Positions 34,285 to 42,486 are shown, counted from the first letter of the stretch. The stretch: 64,000 bases of DNA from Mucilaginibacter sp. SG564 (GCF_013149275.1 NZ_JABGNA010000007.1:128448-192447); one strand, 5' to 3'. Made by a program: numbers and translations. Notes: generated from the sequence alone by a model not told the origin.

Positions 34285-35460
34285 ATGGACGCATACATAG
34301 TGGCTGCAAGCCGCAGCGCAGTTGGAAAAGCAACCCGGGGGGGCTTCAGGTTTACCCGGCCGGACACCCTTGCGGCAGATGTGATCAAGCATCTCATGGC
34401 ATCGGTGCCCAACGTCGATAAGGATCAGATAGAAGATGTGATCGTAGGCAACGCTACACCTGAGGCCGAGCAGGGCCTAAACGTGGGCAGACTGATATCG
34501 CTTATGGCCCTGGATACCGATAAAGTACCGGGCATGACCGTGAACCGTTATTGTGCTTCGGGCCTGGAAACTATTGCTATAGCATCGGCCAAAGTACACA
34601 GCGGCATTGCCGATTGTATCATCGCCGGTGGGGTGGAAAGCATGAGCCTGCTGCCTATGGGTGGCTGGCGCGTAGTGCCCAATGCCGATATAGCTTTGGC
34701 CCACCCCGATTATTACTGGGGCATGGGTTTAACCGCCGAAGCAGTAGCTAAAGAGTATAAAGTTGGTCGCGAAGAGCAGGACCAGTTTGCTTATAACTCA
34801 CACCAAAAGGCGATCAACGCTATCAAAGAGGGTAAATTTAAAGACGAGATAGTGGCCGTAAATGTAACCGAAACCTATGTTGACGAAACCGGCAAAAAGA
34901 AAAACCGCGACTTTAAAGTTGATACCGACGAAGGCCCGCGCGCTGATACTTCAATGGAGGCATTGGCCAAACTAAAACCTGTGTTTGATGCCAAAGGTGT
35001 GGTAACCGCAGGCAACTCATCCCAAACAAGTGATGGAGCCGCCTTTGTAATGGTAGTAAGCGAGCGCTTTTTAAAAGCCAATAACTTAAAACCTATAGCC
35101 CGGCTAGTGAATTACGCGGTTGCCGGTGTACCACCGCGCATTATGGGCATCGGGCCGTTGGTGGCTATACCCAAAGCTTTGAAACAGGCTGGTATGAAAC
35201 AACAGGACATCGACCTTATCGAGTTGAACGAAGCCTTTGCGTCACAATCACTGGCGGTTATCAAAGGGCTTGACCTGGATATCGATCGCATCAACGTTAA
35301 TGGCGGCGCTATTGCGCTGGGCCACCCGCTGGGTTGTACAGGTGCTAAGCTATCCGTGCAGCTTTTTAACGAGTTAAAACGCAGGGATAAAAAATACGGT
35401 ATGGTTACCATGTGCGTAGGTACCGGACAAGGTGCCGCGGGCATTTTTGAATTATTATAG
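34285..35460 (+). CDS. fadA: Acetyl-CoA C-acyltransferase (3-ketoacyl-CoA thiolase)
   Basis: A 391-residue thiolase that cleaves 3-ketoacyl-CoA to acetyl-CoA and a shortened acyl-CoA. The acyl-accepting cysteine is C90 in NRYCASGLETIAIA; H347 in GHPLGCTGAK and C377 in MCVGTGQGAAG complete the site. EQDQFAYNSHQKA is the usual loop. The length is normal. It is directly after the dehydrogenase/hydratase gene, as in fadBA operons, but separated by 103 bp that hold hairpin B3. Confidence 0.94.
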   Translation: MDAYIVAASRSAVGKATRGGFRFTRPDTLAADVIKHLMASVPNVDKDQIEDVIVGNATPEAEQGLNVGRLISLMALDTDKVPGMTVNRYCASGLETIAIASAKVHSGIADCIIAGGVESMSLLPMGGWRVVPNADIALAHPDYYWGMGLTAEAVAKEYKVGREEQDQFAYNSHQKAINAIKEGKFKDEIVAVNVTETYVDETGKKKNRDFKVDTDEGPRADTSMEALAKLKPVFDAKGVVTAGNSSQTSDGAAFVMVVSERFLKANNLKPIARLVNYAVAGVPPRIMGIGPLVAIPKALKQAGMKQQDIDLIELNEAFASQSLAVIKGLDLDIDRINVNGGAIALGHPLGCTGAKLSVQLFNELKRRDKKYGMVTMCVGTGQGAAGIFELL

Positions 35461-35463
35461 TTT

Positions 35464-35583
35464 TAGTATCAAGTAGCTAGTATCAAGTATCACGATTTTG
35501 GATACATAATACAAGCATCTTGATATTAAAATTGGAGATATAAAGCGAGTGTCTTGATACTTGATACTAACTACTTGATACTA
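35464..35583. repeat. Word-type hairpin, dialect A (copy A6)
   Basis: The left arm is the same as A5 for about 27 bases; the right arm ends GATACTAACTACTTGATACT at 35582, 12 bp before the acyl-CoA synthetase ATG. The 50-nt centre differs from A5. Confidence 0.88.
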
Positions 35584-35594
35584 ATTGAAAAGAC

Positions 35595-37406
35595 ATGGAA
35601 AAAGTGGCAAGATTGTTTGATTGCATGGAGATTCAGGCCCGGGAGCCCAGACCCGATCTGTTAAATGCCAAAGAGAACGGCTTATGGCGCGCTTACAGCA
35701 CCCAGGAAACGCATACCCTCATCTACCAGTTAGCCATGGCCTTGTTAGAGCTGGGCGTTTCTGGCGGTGATGGCACTACCGAAGGTCGTGACAAAATAGG
35801 TCTTATCAGCAACGGGCGGCCCGAGTGGCTCATCACCGACCTGGCTGTACAGCAAACCGGCGCTATCCTGGTGCCCCTGTATCCCAACAGCAACCCTAAG
35901 GAACTGGAGCAGATCCTGAACGAAGCCGAAGTAAAATACCTGTTCATCAGCAACCAGGAGCTATATGATAAAGTAAACGCCGTATGCGCCAATATACCCT
36001 CGCTCAAGGCTATTTATACTTTTGATCATCTTGATAATTGCCCTCACTGGTCGGCATTATTAAAGCCCCTCCCAGATGGTTACCGAGACAGGCTATCGGC
36101 CATCAGCAATACGATTGCCGAAGATGATGTAACCACTATTATTTACACATCGGGTACCACCGGCAGACCTAAAGGCGTAATGCTTACCCACAAAAACATC
36201 GTTAGTAATGTGGTAGCTTCCGGTGAAGTGCTGGGCCAGATCCCCATTGAACAAAAACAGGCGCTGAGCTTTTTACCGCTCAACCACATTTTCGAAAAAA
36301 TGTGTACTTACATATACCTTTTCTATGGCTTCTCCATTTCCTATGCCGAAAGCATGGATACTATTGGCGCCAATATGAAAGAGACTAAACCATATATTTT
36401 CACAGCCGTGCCCCGCCTGTTGGAAAAAGTATTCGAGAAGATCATGGCAGCCGGGCAACAACTTACCGGGATCAAAAAGAAGATCTTTTTATGGTCGATA
36501 AAAGTAGCCGAGGAGTTTGAGATCGAAAATCAGAGTCTCTGGTACAAAATAAAACGGGCCATTGCCGATAAACTGGTGTACAGCAAATGGCGAGAAGCGG
36601 TGGGTGGCAATGTAAAGGCCATAGTTATCGGCAGCTCCGCCTGTCCTATCAAGCTCGAAAAAATATTTACTGCCGCCGGGATGACGGTAATGGAAGGCTA
36701 CGGCCTTACAGAAACATCGCCGGTAATTGCGGTTAACTGCTATAATACCGGCCGTAAATTTGGCACCGTAGGCAAGCTCATCAGCGGTGTACAGGTTAAA
36801 ATTGCCGAAGACGGCGAGATACTTTGCAAAGGGCCCAACATTACTGTGGGCTATTATAAAAACCCCGAAATGACAGCCGAAGTGATCAAAGATGGCTGGT
36901 TTAGCACCGGCGATATTGGCGAGCTGGATAAGGATGGCTTTTTGAAAATAACCGATCGTAAAAAGGAGATCTTCAAAACATCGGGCGGTAAATATGTGGC
37001 CCCGATGCCTATTGAGAATAAGATGAAGGAAAATCATTTTATTGAGCAAATGATGGTGGTAGGTCCGGAACGGAAGTTCACCGCCGCGCTTATCGTACCT
37101 TCATACACCAACTTAAAACCCTGGTGCGAAAAAAACGATATCCCCTTTACCTCACATCGGGATGTGATCAGCAATCCCCGGGTTATTGAACTTTTCCAAT
37201 CCATCATTGATGGTTTCAATCCCGAGTTTAACCACGTGGAGCAGGTAAAAAAACTCACTTTGCTGCCCGAAGAATGGTCGATCGAAAGTGGTGAGCTTAC
37301 TCCTACCGGTAAGATGAAGCGCAAAGTGATCATGGAAAAATACAAGACCGAAATTGACAAGATATACTCCGGCGAAGAACACGAAAACCCTTCGTTGGTA
37401 CATTGA
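35595..37406 (+). CDS. Long-chain acyl-CoA synthetase (AMP-forming)
   Basis: A 603-residue ANL-family ligase that activates fatty acids with ATP and CoA. The P-loop IIYTSGTTGRPKGVMLTH starts near residue 181; GYGLTETSP is near 370, DGWFSTGDIG near 435 and the hinge LKITDRKKEIFKTSGGKYV near 453, split as LKITDRKKEIF and TSGGKYV. The length fits the FAA/ACSL group found in Bacteroidota rather than E. coli FadD (561). Probably membrane-associated. It supplies substrate for the dehydrogenase encoded at the head of the cluster. Confidence 0.93.
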   Translation: MEKVARLFDCMEIQAREPRPDLLNAKENGLWRAYSTQETHTLIYQLAMALLELGVSGGDGTTEGRDKIGLISNGRPEWLITDLAVQQTGAILVPLYPNSNPKELEQILNEAEVKYLFISNQELYDKVNAVCANIPSLKAIYTFDHLDNCPHWSALLKPLPDGYRDRLSAISNTIAEDDVTTIIYTSGTTGRPKGVMLTHKNIVSNVVASGEVLGQIPIEQKQALSFLPLNHIFEKMCTYIYLFYGFSISYAESMDTIGANMKETKPYIFTAVPRLLEKVFEKIMAAGQQLTGIKKKIFLWSIKVAEEFEIENQSLWYKIKRAIADKLVYSKWREAVGGNVKAIVIGSSACPIKLEKIFTAAGMTVMEGYGLTETSPVIAVNCYNTGRKFGTVGKLISGVQVKIAEDGEILCKGPNITVGYYKNPEMTAEVIKDGWFSTGDIGELDKDGFLKITDRKKEIFKTSGGKYVAPMPIENKMKENHFIEQMMVVGPERKFTAALIVPSYTNLKPWCEKNDIPFTSHRDVISNPRVIELFQSIIDGFNPEFNHVEQVKKLTLLPEEWSIESGELTPTGKMKRKVIMEKYKTEIDKIYSGEEHENPSLVH

Positions 37407-37407
37407 T

Positions 37408-37510
37408 TAGAATCAAGAGATAAGAGTCAAGAATCAGGAAAAAAAGTTACGTTGAGAAATATGGGACGGGCAAAGTGCTTTTGTCTTGATTCTTGACTCT
37501 CGATTCTTGA
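37408..37510. repeat. Word-type hairpin, dialect B (copy B4)
   Basis: Left arm AGAATCAAGAGATAAGAGTC then AAGAATCAGG; right arm TTGTCTTGATTCTTGACTCT then CGATTCTTGAC. Nearly identical to B5 in the arms, while the centre differs more. Confidence 0.88.
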
Positions 37511-37533
37511 CGCCCTCTGCAACCATTACAGCA

Positions 37534-38304
37534 ATGACAACATTTCAATTAACCATAAACAACGGCCTGGCGATACTGACCCTTGACCGGGGCCGCTCCA
37601 ATGCTATTAACCACCAAATGGTTAAAGAGCTAATAACTGCTGTACAAACGCTGGATAATGATACCAGCGTGGGCGGATTGATCATCACCGGCAAACCGGG
37701 CTTCTTTTCGTCGGGTATTGACCTGATTGAAGCTTATGAATATAACGAAGAGCAAAGCCGCGGTTTGTGGACCGACTTCCTGTCGGTACAACGCTCACTG
37801 GTGGCCTTTAAAAAACCTATGGTAGCGGCTATAAGTGGGCATAGTCCGGCAGGAGGCTGTGTACTGGCCATTTGTGCCGATTATCGGGTAATGGCCGAAG
37901 GCCCTTTTATTATGGGTTTAAATGAGATCCCCGTAGGCATCATTGTACCCGACAGCGTAGCCACCCTTTACTCCTTCTGGCTTGGGCAGCGCAGGGCTTA
38001 CCAGTATCTGATGGAAGGTAAGCTCCTGAAAGTAAACGAAGCACTGGATGTTGGACTGATAGATGAGATCAGCGCCCCCGAAAACCTGCTCTCCACTGCC
38101 GAACGAAAGATCAGGACCTACATGCAGCTTAACCCGGTTACCTGGAGCCAAAGCAAGCTAAACCTGCGCCATGAGCTCATAACTAAGCTCAGCGCCGATC
38201 AAAGCACCGCTCTGAACCACATGCTGGCCCAATGGTGGTCCCCCGAAGTACGCAAAGGCCTGCAAATGCTTATCCAGAATTTAAAATCAAAAACAACGGC
38301 TTAA
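37534..38304 (+). CDS. Enoyl-CoA hydratase/isomerase family protein, probable delta3,delta2-enoyl-CoA isomerase
   Basis: A 256-residue crotonase-fold protein. The segment SGHSPAGGCVLAICADYRV and then IMGLNEIPVGIIVP resembles mitochondrial ECI1. The first hydratase glutamate is replaced by valine (GGCVLA instead of GGCELA) while the second is kept in LNE. One retained glutamate is the pattern of delta3,delta2-enoyl-CoA isomerases, which shift double bonds of unsaturated acyl chains. The next gene is a dienoyl-CoA reductase, the partner step. The frame stays open 16 codons upstream through hairpin DNA; the ATG at 37534 is the family-like start. Confidence 0.85.
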   Translation: MTTFQLTINNGLAILTLDRGRSNAINHQMVKELITAVQTLDNDTSVGGLIITGKPGFFSSGIDLIEAYEYNEEQSRGLWTDFLSVQRSLVAFKKPMVAAISGHSPAGGCVLAICADYRVMAEGPFIMGLNEIPVGIIVPDSVATLYSFWLGQRRAYQYLMEGKLLKVNEALDVGLIDEISAPENLLSTAERKIRTYMQLNPVTWSQSKLNLRHELITKLSADQSTALNHMLAQWWSPEVRKGLQMLIQNLKSKTTA

Positions 38305-38307
38305 AAA

Positions 38308-38406
38308 AGAATCAAGAGATAAGAGCCAAGAATCAAGACGCGTTAAAAAACATGGAACAGACAAGATGCTTTTTGTCTTGATTCTTGACTCTCGATTCTT
38401 GCCTCT
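38308..38406. repeat. Word-type hairpin, dialect B (copy B5)
   Basis: Left arm AGAATCAAGAGATAAGAGCC then AAGAATCAAGAC; right arm GTCTTGATTCTTGACTCTCG then ATTCTTGCCTCT. It ends 14 bp before the dienoyl-CoA reductase ATG. Confidence 0.88.
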
Positions 38407-38420
38407 CAAAAACAAAAAAC

Positions 38421-39305
38421 ATGAGCAATAGCACAGCAGTAACCACAGGTATGTTAAGGGATGATGCCCTGAAAGGAAAAACCATTATTGTAACCGGGGG
38501 CGGTACGGGTTTAGGTAAGGCTATGGGCACTTATTTTTTAAAATTAGGTGCCAATTTGGTCATTACCAGTCGTAAGTTGGATGTGCTGCAAAAAACCGCT
38601 ACCGAAATGGACGCCGAGACTGGAGGTAAAGTGTTAGCCATTGCCTGCGACGTACGCAATTATGATGATGTGCAAAAGATGCTGGAGCAAAGCATCGCCA
38701 CATTTGGCCGTGTTGATGCTTTGCTAAACAACGCGGCGGGAAATTTTATTTCACCTACAGAACGCCTTTCGGCAAATGCCTTTTCGGCGGTTATCGATAT
38801 TGTGCTGAAAGGTTCAGCCAATTGCTCGCTGGCTTTAGGTAAATACTGGATAGCCGAAAAAATACCCGGCAGCATCCTTAATATTATTACCACCTATGCC
38901 TTTACCGGCTCGGCTTATGTGGTGCCATCTGCCTGTGCTAAGGGTGGTGTACTCGCCATGACCCGCTCGCTGGCTGTAGAATGGGGGCGTCATGGCATCC
39001 GTACCAACGCCATAGCCCCGGGACCCTTCCCTACCAAGGGTGCATGGGAGCGTTTGCTACCCGGCGATATGGCACAAAAGTTTGATTTCAAAAATCGCGT
39101 ACCGCTGAAACGTGTAGGCGAGCACCAGGAGCTGGCCAATCTGGCGGCATTCCTGGTATCCGATTTTTCGGGCTATATCAACGGCGAAGTGATCACCATT
39201 GATGGCGGCGAATGGCTGCAAGGCGCGGGCCAGTTCAGCGGCCTGGAAATGGTACCCGACCAAATGTGGGACAGCATTGAGCAGGCCACCCGTAAAGCGC
39301 GGTAG
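38421..39305 (+). CDS. 2,4-dienoyl-CoA reductase, SDR type (DECR1-like)
   Basis: A 294-residue short-chain dehydrogenase. The NADP site is TGGGTGLGKAMG (residues about 27-38). The block NNAAGNFISPTERLS is diagnostic of mitochondrial/peroxisomal dienoyl-CoA reductases, and the segment VVPSACAKGGVLAMTRSLA with lysine but no YxxxK tyrosine, then PGPFPTKGAWERL, also fits that group. It reduces 2,4-dienoyl-CoA to 3-enoyl-CoA, which the isomerase encoded just upstream can process. The frame extends upstream through hairpin B5, but the family start fits the ATG at 38421. Confidence 0.92.
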   Translation: MSNSTAVTTGMLRDDALKGKTIIVTGGGTGLGKAMGTYFLKLGANLVITSRKLDVLQKTATEMDAETGGKVLAIACDVRNYDDVQKMLEQSIATFGRVDALLNNAAGNFISPTERLSANAFSAVIDIVLKGSANCSLALGKYWIAEKIPGSILNIITTYAFTGSAYVVPSACAKGGVLAMTRSLAVEWGRHGIRTNAIAPGPFPTKGAWERLLPGDMAQKFDFKNRVPLKRVGEHQELANLAAFLVSDFSGYINGEVITIDGGEWLQGAGQFSGLEMVPDQMWDSIEQATRKAR

Positions 39306-39492
39306 ATTATTTAAAACTCTAAAAACTAAGTTCTAAATTCTAAAAAAGGAAAGTATCATTTCGCCTGTTCAGGGCTTATTCGAAAGCTCTTGACTGGACA
39401 AACATCATAGTGAAGAAACTTCTTCCTCCCCTTCCCGGGGAAAGGAATCACACGAGCCCGGCTGTTAAATGGCTAATCCTGGTTGATTATTT

Positions 39493-40074
39493 TCAATGTT
39501 TAATTTTTAACAAGCGAATGCTCAATGGATAGTAAACACTACGTTGCTTTAATATGCTTACCACATTATAAACAGCCATTACAACCGCAAAAATATAACA
39601 GCCCATCAGTAACGGATACCCAACGGGAAAAAAGAGTACCATAACGATCATGGACAGGCTTCCTATGATCGTTATCGTCAATTGAAAATTGATGATCTTC
39701 CGGCCCTGTTGGTCAAAGATATCCTGTTCATCTTTTTTTAAAAGCCAAAACACCACCGGGATAAGTATATTGGTGAACGGCAGGTAAATACCCACCAGCG
39801 GTGATATGTGCATTACCGCTAAAAAACCTGTTGGCTGTTTGGCTTCCTTATCATTTGACACAAACGGCGATCCGGGCATCCCCACCAGATTTTCGGGTTG
39901 TGTATCCAGGCAATTGGCCAATACTTTTAATGTATGCATTTGCGGCACAACCTGACCGCTTTCAATTCGTTGAATAGTGCGCGAAGTAATGCCCGACTGC
40001 TCAGCCAATTCCTCCTGGGTTAGACCCTTTTGTTTGCGATAATCAGCTAAATTATGTACAGTGCCAGGCTTCAT
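39493..40074 (-). CDS. HTH (Xre-type) regulator fused to a DUF4870-like membrane domain
   Basis: A 193-residue protein. Residues 8-57 form an Xre-type helix-turn-helix (LADYRKQKGLTQEELAEQSG and then ITSRTIQRIESGQVVPQ). Residues about 85-190 hold three hydrophobic segments of the DUF4870 type (MHISPLVGIYLPFTNILIPV, then ISIIGSL-like and YPLLMGCYIFAVVMAVYNVV). It is therefore a membrane-tethered DNA-binding protein. Target unknown; it is divergent from the serine hydrolase gene with about 107 bp between the starts and may control it. A start nine codons upstream is possible, but the chosen ATG matches the usual short N-terminus. The 187-bp gap on its right end side (39306-39492) shows only a CTAAA stutter and CCTTCCCGGGGAAAGG. 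Confidence 0.8.
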   Translation of the reverse strand: MKPGTVHNLADYRKQKGLTQEELAEQSGITSRTIQRIESGQVVPQMHTLKVLANCLDTQPENLVGMPGSPFVSNDKEAKQPTGFLAVMHISPLVGIYLPFTNILIPVVFWLLKKDEQDIFDQQGRKIINFQLTITIIGSLSMIVMVLFFPVGYPLLMGCYIFAVVMAVYNVVSILKQRSVYYPLSIRLLKIKH

Positions 40075-40181
40075 AGGTTTAAATATACAGATTTTCAACA
40101 AAAATGTCGGGCAGCTGACGGGTAGATGTCGTTGTAAAAATTAACAGTTGCCCCGATTTTTGAGTTATCAATATAACAAAC

Positions 40182-41417
40182 ATGAAAACATTAAAACCCA
40201 CACTAAGCAATAAGTTAGCATCTGCTTTTTTTTTATTTTTCCTGGCATGCATATATACCGTTACAATAGGGCAAACCAAATCCATTCAAAAGCTTGACGG
40301 CAGCACAATATCAATTGCCGAGGTTGACCAGACTGTTAAACATATTATGGATGCCGCCCAGGTACAAGGCCTCGAACTGGCTATCCTGAACAATAATAAG
40401 ATTGCCTATGTGCAGGCTTATGGTTTTAGAAACAAGCCCCAGAATGCCTTGGCAGACACCTCGACCATTGTTTATGCTGCTTCATTCAGCAAGGCGGTAT
40501 TTGGTTACCTGGTGATGAAACTGGTTGAAGAAAAGATCATTGACCTGGACAGACCCCTTTACCGGTATTTAAAAAAACCTATAGCTGATTACCCCTATTT
40601 TGCCGACCTAAAGATTGATGAGCGCTGGAAACTTATTACAGCAAGAATGTGCCTGAGCCATACAAGCGGCCTCCCCAACGTAAGAATATTTGATCCCATA
40701 ACCAGCGAAATGGATACTTTGCGCCCGATGAAAATTTATTTTACACCGGGCAGTAAATATGCCTATTCTGGCGAAGGGTTTAAGTTTTTACAGATGGTTA
40801 TAGAAGATATCACTCACAAAAGCATGGAGCAGTTGGCACAGGAAAAGATATTTGAACCATTGGGCATGACCCGTACTGGCTATACCTGGCACGAATCATT
40901 TGGCGACGATAATGTTGCCGTAGGCCATATGAACAATGGTTCGATAGATAAAAAAAGAAAACGTACCGTGCCCGTTGCAGGCGGTTCTCTGGTTACCACT
41001 ATCGCTGATTATGCCAAATTTATTCAGCATGTGATGCAGCAAAAGGGTTTGCGCAAAAAAATGTACGACGAGATGCTTACGCCACAGATAGCTATTCATT
41101 CCAGGACCCAATTTCCACCGATCACCAGTGAAACAACTACTGAGAACGACGCGATCCATCTGTCGTACGGCTTGGGCTGGGGCTTGCTTGATTGTGGCAA
41201 CTATGGCAAAGCCTTTTTTAAAGAAGGGAATGGCGGCCCCTGGCGAAATTATAACATCAATTTTAAAGATAAAGGCACGTCCATTATCATCATGACCAAT
41301 AGCGACAATGGTGAAGCTTTATTTCAGGAGCTGATAGAAAAGTTGGTTGGTAACACCTGCATCCCCTGGAAGTGGCAAGGTTATGTCCCTTATAATAGCG
41401 CTGTCAAAACCAACTAA
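40182..41417 (+). CDS. Serine hydrolase of the beta-lactamase class C / esterase family
   Basis: A 411-residue exported protein (hydrophobic leader about 10-30, cut near TIG-QTK, with a cysteine at 23). The penicillin-binding motif is S101-F-S-K104, followed by YSGEG around residue 197 in the place of YxN, and a glycine-rich end segment near LGWGLLDCG. It belongs to the Pfam Beta-lactamase group, which includes D-aminopeptidases, esterases and carboxypeptidases; true beta-lactam hydrolysis cannot be claimed. C-terminal GNGGPWRNYNI and IIIMTNSDNG fit this group. Divergent from the membrane HTH regulator. Confidence 0.85.
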   Translation: MKTLKPTLSNKLASAFFLFFLACIYTVTIGQTKSIQKLDGSTISIAEVDQTVKHIMDAAQVQGLELAILNNNKIAYVQAYGFRNKPQNALADTSTIVYAASFSKAVFGYLVMKLVEEKIIDLDRPLYRYLKKPIADYPYFADLKIDERWKLITARMCLSHTSGLPNVRIFDPITSEMDTLRPMKIYFTPGSKYAYSGEGFKFLQMVIEDITHKSMEQLAQEKIFEPLGMTRTGYTWHESFGDDNVAVGHMNNGSIDKKRKRTVPVAGGSLVTTIADYAKFIQHVMQQKGLRKKMYDEMLTPQIAIHSRTQFPPITSETTTENDAIHLSYGLGWGLLDCGNYGKAFFKEGNGGPWRNYNINFKDKGTSIIIMTNSDNGEALFQELIEKLVGNTCIPWKWQGYVPYNSAVKTN

Positions 41418-41635
41418 ATATGCTAAAAGCTTTGTTTAGTCCCCTTTGGGCCCTGCGCAGAAGCCTATCAAGAAAACCCCTGCGTCCAGGGAAGGAATCG
41501 CACGGATTGCGCTTTTAAATAGCAAACTCCCGATTAGTTATTTTTCAATTCCCTCCCCACGGGGGGTGCGGCTGATTTGCACGCAAAAGCAGGGAGGGGT
41601 TTGTACGATAGCTATCACAAATCTCCCCTTATCTT
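41418..41635. repeat. GC-rich repeat remnants between convergent genes
   Basis: Contains CCCCTTTGGGCCCTGCGCAG, the word GGAAGGAATCGCACGG (shared with the dispersed repeat at 1084-1460) and an inverted pair CCCTCCCC/GGGAGGGG with GTGCGGCTGATTTGCACGC inside. No coding capacity supported. Likely acts as a transcription barrier. Confidence 0.45.
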
Positions 41636-42259
41636 TTACTTCAAATCTCGAATCCCTATCTGCGGCCGATAACCCGAACGGAAAGCGTTCACTACAGATC
41701 CCGGAGTTAGCACAGCAACTTTTGTTGATTCCGAAAACGAAACGCCCCCCTCATAACCAAAAGGAGTCCAGTGCCAGATCATTTTATTAGCAAAAAGATA
41801 AGGCTCGCCATTCATCTGTATAAATACGCCATCAGGCAGATTCCCGACAGCAGCTTCAAACGTTACTTTGCGGCCATTTTTATCAGTTCGTTCCTGGTGT
41901 AGGATCTCATCTATTTTTTCTATATGCACCTTATGATCAAATTCGTATTCAGGGTTACCTTTAAGCCAGTCCGCTTTAAAACGGTTGGCGTCATCTCGTC
42001 TACATTCAAAGCATGGGCGATGCCCTGCGGCAAAAGCGGTAGCTTCATCTAAAAAGAACAGTTCGGTATACAAATTAGGCGCCATCACCTGCCGGTGTCT
42101 GCCCTTAAAGTGCAGCTGGCATATAAGCCAGGCCTTCAGTTTAAAAGGGCGTAATATAGTTTTGGTATCTCCATGCAGCTGTCCGCGGTTGCCCAGCCAG
42201 GCACCACGGGCACTGGTTTTGATGATATTACCTTGCGGATCAACACGGTTTTGCAGCAT
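41636..42259 (-). CDS. Conserved protein of unknown function with a CxxC motif
   Basis: A 207-residue soluble protein. The distinctive segment is YTELFFLDEATAFAAGHRPC then FECRRDDANRF (residues about 64-94), with a CxxC pair that could bind zinc, and it begins MLQNRVDPQGNI, continues with GAWLGNRGQLH and has an N-terminal WxxC region (AWLICQL). The same layout occurs in uncharacterised proteins of proteobacteria, as far as I recall, so it is a widespread orphan family. No signal peptide or membrane segment. It is transcribed alone, convergent with the serine hydrolase gene. Function not assigned. Confidence 0.72.
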   Translation of the reverse strand: MLQNRVDPQGNIIKTSARGAWLGNRGQLHGDTKTILRPFKLKAWLICQLHFKGRHRQVMAPNLYTELFFLDEATAFAAGHRPCFECRRDDANRFKADWLKGNPEYEFDHKVHIEKIDEILHQERTDKNGRKVTFEAAVGNLPDGVFIQMNGEPYLFANKMIWHWTPFGYEGGVSFSESTKVAVLTPGSVVNAFRSGYRPQIGIRDLK

Positions 42260-42451
42260 AACTTATTTTATTAGTCACCATTGGTATCACTATCGGGTTA
42301 CCCGAATTTACGATATATTACCTAATCAGGTCATCCCCGACTTGTTTCGGCACTTCACATCCATCCAAATACATGGTTTTCAGGAATAATCCGGAGCTCT
42401 GGATAACAAAATCCGGGCACCATTCCGGTATACTATTTTGGGCTTTGGTAC

Positions 42452-42486
42452 AAAAAGTAACTTTAAACAATTTAAAGTTACTTTTT
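42452..42486. terminator. Perfect 16-bp hairpin upstream of lat
   Basis: AAAAAGTAACTTTAAA and its exact complement enclose CAA. A-run and T-run flanks make it symmetrical. It lies in the divergent gap before lat, where no terminator is required by the visible genes, so a regulatory or REP-like nature is possible. Confidence 0.55.

Noticed and set aside
40182..41417. Antibiotic-resistance beta-lactamase
   Set aside because: Only the general serine-hydrolase motifs are present, which are shared with esterases and peptidases; resistance cannot be claimed.
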